13,424 nucleotides of DNA from Clostridia bacterium (GCA_017552165.1 JAFZCF010000027.1:1-13424), one strand, 5' to 3'. Counted from the stretch's first letter, positions 7,053 to 13,353 are shown. Made by a program: numbers and translations. Notes: a model not told the origin generated them from the sequence alone.

Positions 7053-7815
7053 GATCCGAAATCTGAAATACCGATACGGCAAAACCACGCCCGTGGTGTT
7101 GAACGGTGCAAACGCGTTTTTTGAAAAAGGGGAGATTTCTGTTCTGCTCGGACTGAACGGGTCGGGCAAAACCACGCTGATCAAACTGCTCGCTGGATTG
7201 TACCGTCCGGATGAAGGGCAAATAATGTATGCGGGACACCCGGCAGAAGGGATGTCAATCAAGGAACGTTCACGCAAGATTGCCTATGTGGCACAGCAAT
7301 TCGGAAGAATCGACGACTTCACGGTGCTGGATTATATGCTTTTCAGTGCGGCAAACAGGGTTAAGGTTTATGAATTGCCGAGCGAGGAAGAAATCTCGCT
7401 TGTGAATGAGACGGCAAAACGATTTGGCGTTTTTCTGCTACTTGATAAAAAACTCGGAGAGATCAGCGGCGGTGAGCGACAAATCGTATCTATCGCCGCG
7501 GCGGTTGTGCAGAAAACGGACGTGATCCTGCTGGACGAGCCGACCTCGTCGTTGGACATCTGCAATCAGTATAAGGTTCTGGCTGTTTTGAAAGAACTGG
7601 CAGAAAGCGAAAAGAAAACGATCATTCTGTCATCCCACAATCCTAATCACGCGCTGTTTCTGAAAGCGACGGTTTTTTTGCTGCACAACGGAATCATAGT
7701 CGATTCCGGTGGAGCGAGCGAAATCGTTGTACCGGATCGTCTGAGGCAAGTATACGGCGATCGTGTGGAATACAGCAAGAATTTGGAATATAACGAAATC
7801 TCGTTTCAGTGTTAA
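7045..7815 (+). CDS. ABC importer ATPase, FecE/BtuD family
   Basis: A 256-residue cytoplasmic ATPase that powers the importer encoded just upstream. Motifs are in the correct order: Walker A GLNGSGKT (36-43), Q-loop Gln84 in YVAQQ, signature ISGGE (140-144), Walker B VILLDE (160-165) with the D-loop SLD (169-171), and the switch His198 in SSHNP. The signature differs from the usual LSGGQ at its first and last positions, but the catalytic residues are kept. MIEIRNLKYRYGK...VLNGANAFFEKGEI is the usual start of FecE/FepC-type ATPases. The ATG lies 8 bases inside the permease gene, giving translational coupling. With the two upstream genes it forms a complete importer (binding protein, permease, ATPase) whose substrate is most likely a ferric siderophore, heme or corrinoid. 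Confidence 0.93.
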   Translation: MIEIRNLKYRYGKTTPVVLNGANAFFEKGEISVLLGLNGSGKTTLIKLLAGLYRPDEGQIMYAGHPAEGMSIKERSRKIAYVAQQFGRIDDFTVLDYMLFSAANRVKVYELPSEEEISLVNETAKRFGVFLLLDKKLGEISGGERQIVSIAAAVVQKTDVILLDEPTSSLDICNQYKVLAVLKELAESEKKTIILSSHNPNHALFLKATVFLLHNGIIVDSGGASEIVVPDRLRQVYGDRVEYSKNLEYNEISFQC

Positions 7816-7829
7816 AACAGTGTAAACTT

Positions 7830-7869
7830 TGAAGATCTGTTTTTTCTCCACGGACATCTTCATCCTTTT
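7830..7869 (+). terminator. Weak candidate terminator after the ABC operon
   Basis: TGAAGAT (7830-7836) pairs with ATCTTCA (7856-7862) across a 19-nt loop, with TCCTTTT following. The 7-bp stem is AT-rich and the loop long, so this is only a possible terminator. The stronger hairpin at 7937-7970 may do the job. Confidence 0.3.
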
Positions 7870-7893
7870 GTGACAAGTTGACGCCGAAAAGGA

Positions 7894-7916
7894 GGCGCCG
7901 ACGTCGCCGGCGCGGA
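7894..7916 (+). repeat. Direct repeat, right copy, after the ABC operon
   Basis: This copy carries the same ACGTCGCCGGCGCGGA (7901-7916) as the 3' end of tldE. Read in the equivalent frame it gives GGADVAGAE then TAA at 7917-7919, against SGVNVAGAEN and TGA in TldE. It therefore looks like a displaced tldE-type C-terminus. ACGCTCA, seen 7 bases after the left repeat (4495-4501), also recurs here at 7931-7937. Confidence 0.55.
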
Positions 7917-7936
7917 ATAATATCAAAAACACGCTC

Positions 7937-7970
7937 AGCGCCCCGCCTGTCACGGCGAGGCGCTTCTTTT
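7937..7970 (+). terminator. Intrinsic terminator before the YesL-RluA-Ppa-YAGP-rSAM run
   Basis: AGCGCCCCGCC (7937-7947) and GGCGAGGCGCT (7954-7964) pair with one C-A mismatch around a 6-nt loop, followed by TCTTTT. It ends about 120-155 bp after the importer stop and may originally have served tldE, if the intervening segment is an insertion. Confidence 0.7.
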
Positions 7971-7979
7971 GCCGCCGAC

Positions 7980-8008
7980 TTGATTTATTGACAAAAACAT
8001 GGTATCAT
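7980..8008 (+). promoter_or_regulatory. Promoter for the five-gene run starting at 8034
   Basis: TTGATT (7980-7985) and TATCAT (8003-8008) are separated by 17 bp. A perfect TTGACA at 7988-7993 is also present, but its best partner TATAAA (8008-8013) is only 14 bp away. Either way, a promoter here is likely. A GGGAGG/CGGAG ribosome site follows at 8019-8029. Confidence 0.65.
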
Positions 8009-8033
8009 ATAAAAGGATGGGAGGCGGAGAAAA

Positions 8034-9077
8034 ATGTCAGATACGGAAAAAAAGAACAGAAAACTCCCTAAGCATCTGCTTTACAGCATATTCAACCCGT
8101 CGGGCGGCAAGGGCCTGACGAAGGCGGAGGCGAAGCGGCCGAGGGACCTCAAGGGGTTTTTCTCGTTTTTCTGGAACAATTTCAATATGATGTTCGCGCT
8201 CAACATTTTCTTCGTGCTGGGCAATTTCCCGATCCTTTTCGGCGCCCTCGCGCTCTCGGGATCGCTCGACGAGGCGGTGATCGCGCCGGCATCCTCGCTC
8301 GCCGCGCCGCTTTTCGGCATAACGTCGATCTCGGGCTTTTCCCCCGCCACGCTGGCGATATACGGAGTCCACGGGGTCGGGACGGTCTCGTCGCTCCCGA
8401 CGGTCGCAACGAGTGTGTTTGCCTGGATGACCGTGCTCGTGATACTGACCTTCGGGCTCGTCAACACGGCGACGGTGTACGTGATGAGAAACATAGTCAA
8501 GGGCGACCCGACGAGCTTTGCCGACGACGTGATCCACGCGATAAAAAGAAATTTCCGCCAGGCGATGATATTCGGCGTGATAGACGCAGTCCTCATTGCC
8601 ATGATGGCGTACGACCTCGTAATCTTCTTCCTCGGCGGGTCGGTGATGACCGCATTCGCCGTGTTCTTCGGCGTAATGGTCATCGTCGCGCTGATGTACT
8701 CGATCATGAGATACTATATCTACGTCCAGCTCGTGACGTTTGACCTCTCGATCTGGAAAATGTTCAAAAACTCATTCAATTTAGCCGCGCTCGGCATAAA
8801 ACGAAACGCGCTCGCGATCCTCGGGATGGTCCTCGCGGGCATCCTCGAGGCGGCGCTCTTCATGACCGTGCTGATGCCTGTCGGGGTGATACTCCCGCTC
8901 CTTATCCTCATATCGTTCGTCAATTTCGCCGGAGTGTACGCGGCGTACCCCGTCGTCAAGAAATATATGATAGACCCGTATTACGTCAGCGACGACGTGG
9001 GCGCAAAGACTCACGAGGCGGCGGCGGCGGAGCCCGAGCCCGAGCCGGAGGAGCCGATCTTCATCGACCGGGGCTGA
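8034..9077 (+). CDS. YesL-like (DUF624) membrane protein
   Basis: A 347-residue multi-pass membrane protein. After a basic N-terminus (residues 1-45) come hydrophobic segments at roughly 52-75 (MMFALNIFFVLGNFPILFGALAL), 127-149, 174-198, 200-228, 256-280 and 281-307. The pair VNTATVYVMRNIVKGDPTSF followed by DDVIHAIKRNFRQAMIFGVID fits the DUF624/YesL pattern (an RN.vrG.p....F..afk.Nf.Q). The tail EPEPEPEEPIFIDRG is acidic and presumably cytoplasmic. YesL-family proteins often sit beside carbohydrate-transport genes, but their function is not established. Here the protein is first in a compact run, and its stop is one base before the RluA-like start. The start is supported by GGGAGG/CGGAG upstream. 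Whether it serves the downstream peptide system, for example in export or anchoring, is unknown. Confidence 0.75.
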   Translation: MSDTEKKNRKLPKHLLYSIFNPSGGKGLTKAEAKRPRDLKGFFSFFWNNFNMMFALNIFFVLGNFPILFGALALSGSLDEAVIAPASSLAAPLFGITSISGFSPATLAIYGVHGVGTVSSLPTVATSVFAWMTVLVILTFGLVNTATVYVMRNIVKGDPTSFADDVIHAIKRNFRQAMIFGVIDAVLIAMMAYDLVIFFLGGSVMTAFAVFFGVMVIVALMYSIMRYYIYVQLVTFDLSIWKMFKNSFNLAALGIKRNALAILGMVLAGILEAALFMTVLMPVGVILPLLILISFVNFAGVYAAYPVVKKYMIDPYYVSDDVGAKTHEAAAAEPEPEPEEPIFIDRG

Positions 9078-9078
9078 C

Positions 9079-10041
9079 ATGGGGCTGAGAGAATTCACGG
9101 TCGGAAAAAACGACGCGGGGCAGCGGCTCGACAGGTTCATATCAAAGACTTTCCGCGATCTCCCCGCCTCGCTCATGTACAAGGCGATCCGCAGAAAGGA
9201 TATCCGCGTAAACGGAAAGCGCGCGGAGGTGTCACAGATCCTCACGGAAGGCGACGCCGTGCGCGTTTATCTGCCGGAGGACGCGATAGGCGCGCGGGAT
9301 CCGGGGCTTGAAAAAAGCCGACTTTCCCACGTCACGCCTGCCTTTTCCGTCGTTTACGAGGACGAAAACCTGCTGATAGTCAACAAGCCCTCGGGGCTGT
9401 CCTGCCACGCCGACGCGCACAACGACGTCAACAACCTGACGTCACAGCTCCGGGCGTATCTCATGAAAAAGGGAGAGTACTCGCCGGAGGACGAGAGGTC
9501 GTTCTCCCCGTCTCTCTGCAACAGGATAGACCGCAACACCTCGGGGCTCGTCATAGCGGCGAAGAACGCGGCGGCCCTCCGCGAGGCGGACCGCGTCATA
9601 CGCGAGCGGCTCGTCACGAAAAAATATCTCCTCGCCGCGCACGGCGAAATGCCGGAGAGGTCCGGGCGGCTCGTCGGATACATAAAAAAGGACGCCGACC
9701 GCAGCACCGTTAAGGTCGGGAGCGCCCCCTTCCCGGGCGGCAGGGAGGCGGTCACACAATACCGCGTAATCTCGGTCTCGGGCGGGCTGTCGCTCATCGA
9801 GGCGACGCTCCTCACGGGGAGGACCCACCAGATAAGGGCCCAGTTCTCGGCCTCCGGCCACCCGCTCCTCGGCGACGGCAAGTACGGCAAAAACGGGGAC
9901 GACAGGCGGTTGGGCTTCGGGTCTCAGGCGCTCGTTTCGTATTATCTCAGATTTGACGCTGAGGACGGCCTTCTTTCCTATCTCAGGGGAAAGGAATTCA
10001 CCGTCCCGCCCGAAGAGATAGATTTTTTAAAACTTTTCTGA
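9079..10041 (+). CDS. RluA-family pseudouridine synthase with S4 domain
   Basis: A 320-residue RluA/RluC/RluD-type RNA pseudouridine synthase, which isomerises uridines in rRNA or tRNA in the cytoplasm. An N-terminal S4 RNA-binding domain covers residues about 14-70 (AGQRLDRFISK...RRKDIRVNGKRAEVSQILTEGDAVRVYL). The catalytic block is CNRIDRNTSGLVIAAKN, with the nucleophile Asp151. The canonical HRLD is NRID here, with Asn at the variable first position. The entry strand YEDENLLIVNKPSGLSCH and the C-terminal GRTHQIRAQFSASGHPLLGDGKYG complete the family signature. The length is normal. The gene starts one base after the upstream stop with no strong Shine-Dalgarno of its own, so translation probably depends on coupling. 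The precise RNA target cannot be assigned. Confidence 0.92.
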   Translation: MGLREFTVGKNDAGQRLDRFISKTFRDLPASLMYKAIRRKDIRVNGKRAEVSQILTEGDAVRVYLPEDAIGARDPGLEKSRLSHVTPAFSVVYEDENLLIVNKPSGLSCHADAHNDVNNLTSQLRAYLMKKGEYSPEDERSFSPSLCNRIDRNTSGLVIAAKNAAALREADRVIRERLVTKKYLLAAHGEMPERSGRLVGYIKKDADRSTVKVGSAPFPGGREAVTQYRVISVSGGLSLIEATLLTGRTHQIRAQFSASGHPLLGDGKYGKNGDDRRLGFGSQALVSYYLRFDAEDGLLSYLRGKEFTVPPEEIDFLKLF

Positions 10042-10052
10042 CGGAGGAAGAT

Positions 10053-10583
10053 ATGTCGGACATAATCCACGATATAAGCCCGTCCCGCATAACGCCCGAC
10101 GATTTCATCGCCCTGATCGAGATCGAAAAGGGCTCGCGGAACAAATACGAGCTCGACAAGGAAACGGGGCACCTGATCCTCGACCGCATCCTCTACACCT
10201 CGACGCACTATCCTGCGAATTACGGGCTCATCCCCCGCACCTACGCCGACGACCGCGACCCGCTCGACGTGCTCGTTCTGTCAAGCGAGTGCCTCGCGCC
10301 GCTCAGCATCGTGAGGTGCTATCCCATAGGCGTTATATGCATGCGCGACCAGGGGATGATGGACGAAAAGATCATCGCCATCCCGTTCAGCGACCCGACC
10401 TACAACTATTATCACGATATAAGCGAGCTCCCGACGCACATATTCGAGGAGATGAGGCACTTTTTCACGGTCTACAAAAACCTTGAGGGCAAGGAGACCG
10501 TGGTGAACGAGGTGCAGGGCAAGGCGGAGGCGAGGCGTATAATCGCAAATTGCATCGCCGAGTACAAGGCGAGATTCGAGTAA
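10053..10583 (+). CDS. ppa: Inorganic pyrophosphatase, family I
   Basis: A 176-residue soluble family I inorganic pyrophosphatase, hydrolysing PPi to two phosphates with Mg2+. The signature DDRDPLDVLV is at residues 66-75, placing the metal-binding aspartates at Asp67, Asp69 and Asp72. Upstream lie the substrate-site segments GSRNKYELDKETG (28-40) and the THYPANYGLIPRT loop (51-63). Downstream, MRDQGMMDEKIIAIP carries the remaining acidic and Lys ligands, and YKNLEGKETVV matches the usual YK.LE.gk.v. The length fits bacterial hexameric enzymes. GGAGG lies shortly before the ATG, and the gap from the RluA-like gene is 11 bp, so they are cotranscribed. The repeat-protein gene follows after 18 bp. 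Pyrophosphate removal is a general need, so proximity to the radical SAM gene need not mean a shared pathway. Confidence 0.94.
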   Translation: MSDIIHDISPSRITPDDFIALIEIEKGSRNKYELDKETGHLILDRILYTSTHYPANYGLIPRTYADDRDPLDVLVLSSECLAPLSIVRCYPIGVICMRDQGMMDEKIIAIPFSDPTYNYYHDISELPTHIFEEMRHFFTVYKNLEGKETVVNEVQGKAEARRIIANCIAEYKARFE

Positions 10584-10601
10584 GAACGAGAGGACACGAA
10601 A

Positions 10602-11357
10602 ATGGCTGATAAAAAGATATTCCCGGGGCTCAAAAAACTTTTTTCGCGCAAAAAGAAAAAAGAGGAAATGGCAAAGGCGGTCTACGCCGGTCCCGAGTAT
10701 TTCAGGAAAAAGAACAGTATGGCCGACGTTTACGCCGAGCCGGAGTATTTTGACAGAAGGCCGAGGACCGGAAAGGTCTACGCCGGACCGCCGAGAGACG
10801 TCGCGGTCGAGGCGGTCTACGCCGGTCCCGAGATGTTCGGAGACGATGATACCCGCAGGGACGGCGAGCCGATCAACCTCGTTTACGCCGGTCCCGAATA
10901 TTTCGCGAAGCGGGAGCCCGAGCCGGTGATCGAGGCGCCGGTCTACGCCGGGCCTCCCGTCGACGTCGATATCGAGGAGGTCTATGCCGGGCCCGAGTTC
11001 TTCGGAGAGCCCGAAGAGCCGGAGGACGCCGCGGAAGCCGAAGAAAAAGCGCCCGATGTCTCGGAGGAAAAAAAGCCGGAGCCCTCCCCCGCGCCCTTCA
11101 ACGGCGTTTACGCGGGACCCGACCCCGCCATGTTCATGATGGCCTACGCGGGGCCGCAGTTCTATAACAACAACGGCCCGGCGCTCGGCGGCTTTTTCGC
11201 GCCAAAGCCCGAAGCCGAACAGAAAAAAGACGAGAACAAGGGGACGCCCGCGCCGGGCTCGAAGTTCTGCCCCGGGTGCGGCAGTCCCGTCCCCGAGGGC
11301 TCGAAGTTCTGCCCCGAGTGCGGATCGGTATTGCAAAATGATAAGGGAAACAGCTGA
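10602..11357 (+). CDS. VYAGP-repeat protein with double zinc ribbon, candidate radical SAM substrate
   Basis: A 251-residue protein of no recognised function. A very basic N-terminus (LKKLFSRKKKKEE, 10-22) is followed by nine copies of a Tyr-Ala-Gly-Pro motif, with tyrosines at 28, 44 (YAEP variant), 60, 73, 95, 115, 128, 170 and 182. Most read VYAGPE(Y/M/F)F; those at 60 and 115 read VYAGPPxDV. Spacers are charged and Pro/Glu-rich (especially 135-165), so this part is probably disordered. The C-terminus holds two CPxCG knuckles, KFCPGCG (Cys223/Cys226) and KFCPECG (Cys237/Cys240), a zinc-ribbon pair. No signal peptide is present. GAGAGGA precedes the ATG, 18 bp after ppa. The last 20 bases overlap the radical SAM gene. 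Regular aromatic repeats beside a SPASM enzyme suggest a multi-core RiPP precursor; alternatively it is a scaffold or adaptor protein. The repeat description is certain; the role is inferred. Confidence 0.8.
   Translation: MADKKIFPGLKKLFSRKKKKEEMAKAVYAGPEYFRKKNSMADVYAEPEYFDRRPRTGKVYAGPPRDVAVEAVYAGPEMFGDDDTRRDGEPINLVYAGPEYFAKREPEPVIEAPVYAGPPVDVDIEEVYAGPEFFGEPEEPEDAAEAEEKAPDVSEEKKPEPSPAPFNGVYAGPDPAMFMMAYAGPQFYNNNGPALGGFFAPKPEAEQKKDENKGTPAPGSKFCPGCGSPVPEGSKFCPECGSVLQNDKGNS
10680..11165 (+). repeat. Nine VYAGP-coding repeats
   Basis: Imperfect repeats with the DNA core GT(C/T)TA(C/T)GCCGG(T/G/A)CC(C/G) occur at 10680, 10728, 10776, 10815, 10881, 10941, 10980, 11106 and 11142. A two-motif block (VYAGPPxDV followed 13 residues later by VYAGPExF) occurs twice, at residues 59-79 and 114-134, suggesting a duplicated unit. 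Confidence 0.8.
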
Positions 11358-12372
11358 GCCGTTCCCGTATTCCCTGAGGAGCGCCGTCTGGGAGATAACC
11401 CTCGCGTGCTGTTTCAGATGCGCCTACTGCGGCTCGTCGGGAGGAAAGGCGCGTGAGAACGAGCTGACGACCGCCGAGTGCCTCAGGGTATCGCGCCAGC
11501 CCGCCGAGCTCGGCTGCCGCCGCGTCTCGATGATAGGCGGCGAGGTCTTTATGCGCCCCGACTGGGACGTCATCGTCGATTCGCTGACGTCGAGGGGAGT
11601 CAAGACCTGTATAATCACAAACGGCTTCACGATGTCCGACAAGATAATCTCGTCTCTCAAGGAGGTCGGGATAGAGTCCGTCGCCGTCTCGGTCGACGGC
11701 GTGAGGGAGGTGCACGACGCTTTCCGTCAGAAGGGCAGCTACGACAGGGCCTTCCGCTCGATAGACGTCCTGACCGGCGCGGGGATCCCCGTTTCGGTGA
11801 TAAGCGCGCTCCGCGCGGACAACGCCCCCCGTCTCGGCGAGTTTTACGAGGTTCTCAAAAACTATCCGATCTTCGCGTGGCAGATACAGGCGTGCTCTCC
11901 GATGGGCAACGCCGCGGGCGGCGCGGTCGACGTGAGATTCGACGCCGCAAAGGTGATAGATTTCGTCAGCAAAACGGCGCCGGACGCCCCCTTTTACGTG
12001 GGCATCGCCGACAACATCGGGTATTACACGCCGGAGGAGGGCAATCTCCGCGGCACTCGTGGCGCGAGCTTCGAGGGCTGCTCGGCGGGTCTTACCGGCA
12101 TCGGCATCGACAGCGTCGGCAACGTCCGCGGCTGCGAGTCTATGTACGACGAGCGTTTCAACGAGGGCAATCTCAGGGAAAAGACGCTCCGCGAGATATG
12201 GGAGGATCCCGACGCCTTTTCGTACAACAGAAAGTTTTCGCCCGACATGCTGACGGGCAAGTGCGCGAGCTGCGTATACGGCTGCGTGTGCGCCGGCGGC
12301 TGCAGGTCGTACAATTATTTCGCGAACGGCGGAAAGCTCTACGAAAACCCGCTCTGCGCGAGAAAAGTTTGA
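11338..12372 (+). CDS. Radical SAM/SPASM enzyme, probable peptide maturase
   Basis: A 344-residue radical SAM enzyme with a C-terminal SPASM domain. The 4Fe-4S/SAM site is Cys24-x3-Cys28-x2-Cys31 (CCFRCAYCG), and the SAM-contacting GGE motif is at 67-69 (SMIGGEVF). Strands VKTCIITNGF and VAVSVDGVREVHDAFR follow. The SPASM part has Cys248, Cys266, Cys309, Cys312, Cys316, Cys318, Cys322 and Cys340 (GxCSAG...IDSVGNVRGC...CASCVYGCVCAGGC...C), enough for auxiliary clusters. SPASM enzymes commonly install thioether, C-C or other crosslinks in ribosomal peptides, and some act on anaerobic sulfatases. No N-terminal peptide-recognition domain is visible: the radical SAM core starts almost at once. The ATG lies 20 bases inside the YAGP-repeat gene with no strong ribosome site, so translation is coupled and that protein is the obvious candidate substrate. 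The exact reaction is unknown. Confidence 0.9.
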   Translation: MIRETAEPFPYSLRSAVWEITLACCFRCAYCGSSGGKARENELTTAECLRVSRQPAELGCRRVSMIGGEVFMRPDWDVIVDSLTSRGVKTCIITNGFTMSDKIISSLKEVGIESVAVSVDGVREVHDAFRQKGSYDRAFRSIDVLTGAGIPVSVISALRADNAPRLGEFYEVLKNYPIFAWQIQACSPMGNAAGGAVDVRFDAAKVIDFVSKTAPDAPFYVGIADNIGYYTPEEGNLRGTRGASFEGCSAGLTGIGIDSVGNVRGCESMYDERFNEGNLREKTLREIWEDPDAFSYNRKFSPDMLTGKCASCVYGCVCAGGCRSYNYFANGGKLYENPLCARKV

Positions 12373-12407
12373 AGCGGACTTTCGTGAACAAACTGTAAAA
12401 TATCAAA

Positions 12408-12433
12408 GTGACGGATTTTTTCTGTCCCTTTTT
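12408..12433 (+). terminator. Terminator of the five-gene run, within repeat copy A
   Basis: GACGGA (12410-12415) pairs with TCTGTC (12421-12426), with one G-U pair and a TTTTT loop, followed by CC and five T. The stem is short. Copy B has the same hairpin with a compensatory A-T to C-G change, which supports a real RNA structure. Confidence 0.55.
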
Positions 12434-12447
12434 CGTCCTCCTTCACG

Positions 12448-12453
12448 TATAAT
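12448..12453 (+). promoter_or_regulatory. -10-like box before the leader ORF and lipoprotein gene
   Basis: A perfect TATAAT lies within CTTCACGTATAATA, identical in both 71-bp repeats. At 17-bp spacing the -35 position reads TCCCTT, not a recognisable -35, and no TGn extension is present. It could be an activator-dependent or alternative-sigma promoter. Confidence 0.4.
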
Positions 12454-12476
12454 AGGTGTAGGACAAGGAGAAAAGC

Positions 12477-12521
12477 ATGCTTCCATTCTTACCGAACAAA
12501 AAAAGAAAGGTACGGTCATAA
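12477..12521 (+). CDS. 14-codon leader ORF before the lipoprotein gene
   Basis: The ATG at 12477 starts a 14-codon frame, MLPFLPNKKRKVRS, ending with TAA at 12519-12521. It has a better ribosome-binding site (AAGGAG, 12465-12470, 6 bases before the ATG) than the following gene. It ends one base before the lipoprotein ATG (12523), whose own ribosome site is weak (GAAAGG, 12505-12510). This layout fits a translated leader that couples or tunes translation of the lipoprotein. There are no amino-acid runs suggesting classical attenuation. It is too short to judge by homology, so it remains a proposal based on position and ribosome-site strength. Confidence 0.4.
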   Translation: MLPFLPNKKRKVRS

Positions 12522-12522
12522 T

Positions 12523-13284
12523 ATGAAAAAGACACGGTGTTTTACATGCTTTGCATTGTCAGTGCTTTCACTTTCGATTCTTTGCTCATGTATGTTTACG
12601 TATTCACCAATATCTGAGGTTAAAACCGATGTGAGTTCAATCCCGGACGAAGTTTCTATCGCTCCCCCGGGAACTCTGGGAGAGCCGTTAAGTCAGGAAG
12701 ACGTTGTGCAGGATCATGATGAAGGAGCTCAGGTTGAGGTTTCGTTCACGGGGAAATATGCGGCGGCGTATTATTATGATCCCGATGATTCCGACGAGTT
12801 CATCGTGTTTATAAGTTCCGTCCCGAACGATAAAGCCCTCAGATGCTATGCAACAGTATACAAGCCCGATTTCAACGGAGTAAAAGGACTGATTTCCGCT
12901 CTGTCGGATGGAGTTTTTCAAGCTGAGTACTTCCGTAAGATTATCTTTTCCATCGATGAAGCGGAATATTGCTTCAATTCAACAAAGATGTACCCCGAGT
13001 ACTGCAATGAAGGAGAAATAATTACGGACACCGATACGACTCCTTTTGCCGGAGAGGGACAGGAGCAGTACTATTGCCGTTTATACGACGCCGCCGACGA
13101 CGTAAAAGACATCACCGGCGCAAAAATGTCAGAGGATTACCTGATTCCTCTTTCGAACGGCCGTTGCGCCACGGTTTTCGGAAACAAAGTCGCGGGCGAA
13201 AACTCCGGGAAAAAGGTCAAGACTGCGGAGTTTAATTACAGAAGACTGTTTGAAAGATACGGTCTAAACGGGATATTCAAATGA
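12523..13284 (+). CDS. Putative lipoprotein of unknown function
   Basis: A 253-residue protein with a lipoprotein signal: KKTR, the hydrophobic stretch CFALSVLSLSI, then the lipobox ILCSC with Cys23 as the lipidation site. The mature part starts with a Ser/Pro/Asp linker (about 24-65). A probably globular domain (about 70-253) has several short beta-type strands (VEVSFTGKYAAAYYYD, EFIVFISSVP, LRCYATVY) and further cysteines. I do not recognise the family. It is expected to be anchored on the outer face of the membrane. Codon use is more AT-rich than in the radical SAM operon and closer to the LRR gene at the window start. It is preceded by a 14-codon leader ORF and flanked by two copies of a 71-bp repeat, with its own strong terminator, so it forms a separate single-gene cassette. 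Confidence 0.75.
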   Translation: MKKTRCFTCFALSVLSLSILCSCMFTYSPISEVKTDVSSIPDEVSIAPPGTLGEPLSQEDVVQDHDEGAQVEVSFTGKYAAAYYYDPDDSDEFIVFISSVPNDKALRCYATVYKPDFNGVKGLISALSDGVFQAEYFRKIIFSIDEAEYCFNSTKMYPEYCNEGEIITDTDTTPFAGEGQEQYYCRLYDAADDVKDITGAKMSEDYLIPLSNGRCATVFGNKVAGENSGKKVKTAEFNYRRLFERYGLNGIFK

Positions 13285-13301
13285 TCTGGCAGAAAGGCAC
13301 C

Positions 13302-13330
13302 GCCCGCCGCGCACCGCGCGGCGGGCTTTT
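13302..13330 (+). terminator. Strong intrinsic terminator of the lipoprotein gene
   Basis: GCCCGCCGCGC (13302-13312) and GCGCGGCGGGC (13316-13326) form a perfect 11-bp stem with a 3-nt loop, followed by four T. It starts 17 bp after the stop codon. A further 8-bp hairpin, TTGCTGCC/GGCGGCAA (13329-13350), comes right behind it. Confidence 0.85.
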
Positions 13331-13353
13331 GCTGCCTGTATCGGCGGCAACTT

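Larger units (their letters stand above)
12384..12454 (+). repeat. 71-bp intergenic repeat, copy A
   Basis: It aligns without gaps to 13354-13424 with 57 of 71 bases identical. Shared parts are the AACAAA(C/T)TGTAAAAT block, a terminator hairpin, CTGTCCCTTTTTCG and CTTCACGTATAATA. The middle (12401-12409) diverges. It separates the radical SAM gene from the lipoprotein gene. Confidence 0.8.

Noticed and set aside
10680..11165. Regularly spaced DNA repeats considered as a CRISPR array
   Set aside because: The repeats are in frame, code for VYAGP motifs, vary at third positions and have unequal spacing.
10281..11336. A 351-codon open frame on the - strand opposite ppa and the YAGP gene
   Set aside because: The antisense of the repeat-coding DNA yields repetitive VDR/GPGVD-like strings; there is no independent evidence for expression.
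11478..12398. A 306-codon + strand frame within the radical SAM gene
   Set aside because: It is an Arg-rich shadow frame. The overlapping frame has the complete CxxxCxxC and SPASM cysteines.
12477..12521. The leader peptide contains NKKRKV, resembling the SV40 nuclear localisation signal
   Set aside because: A six-residue basic match in a bacterial 14-residue frame is expected by chance; there is no other reason to suspect a eukaryotic target.
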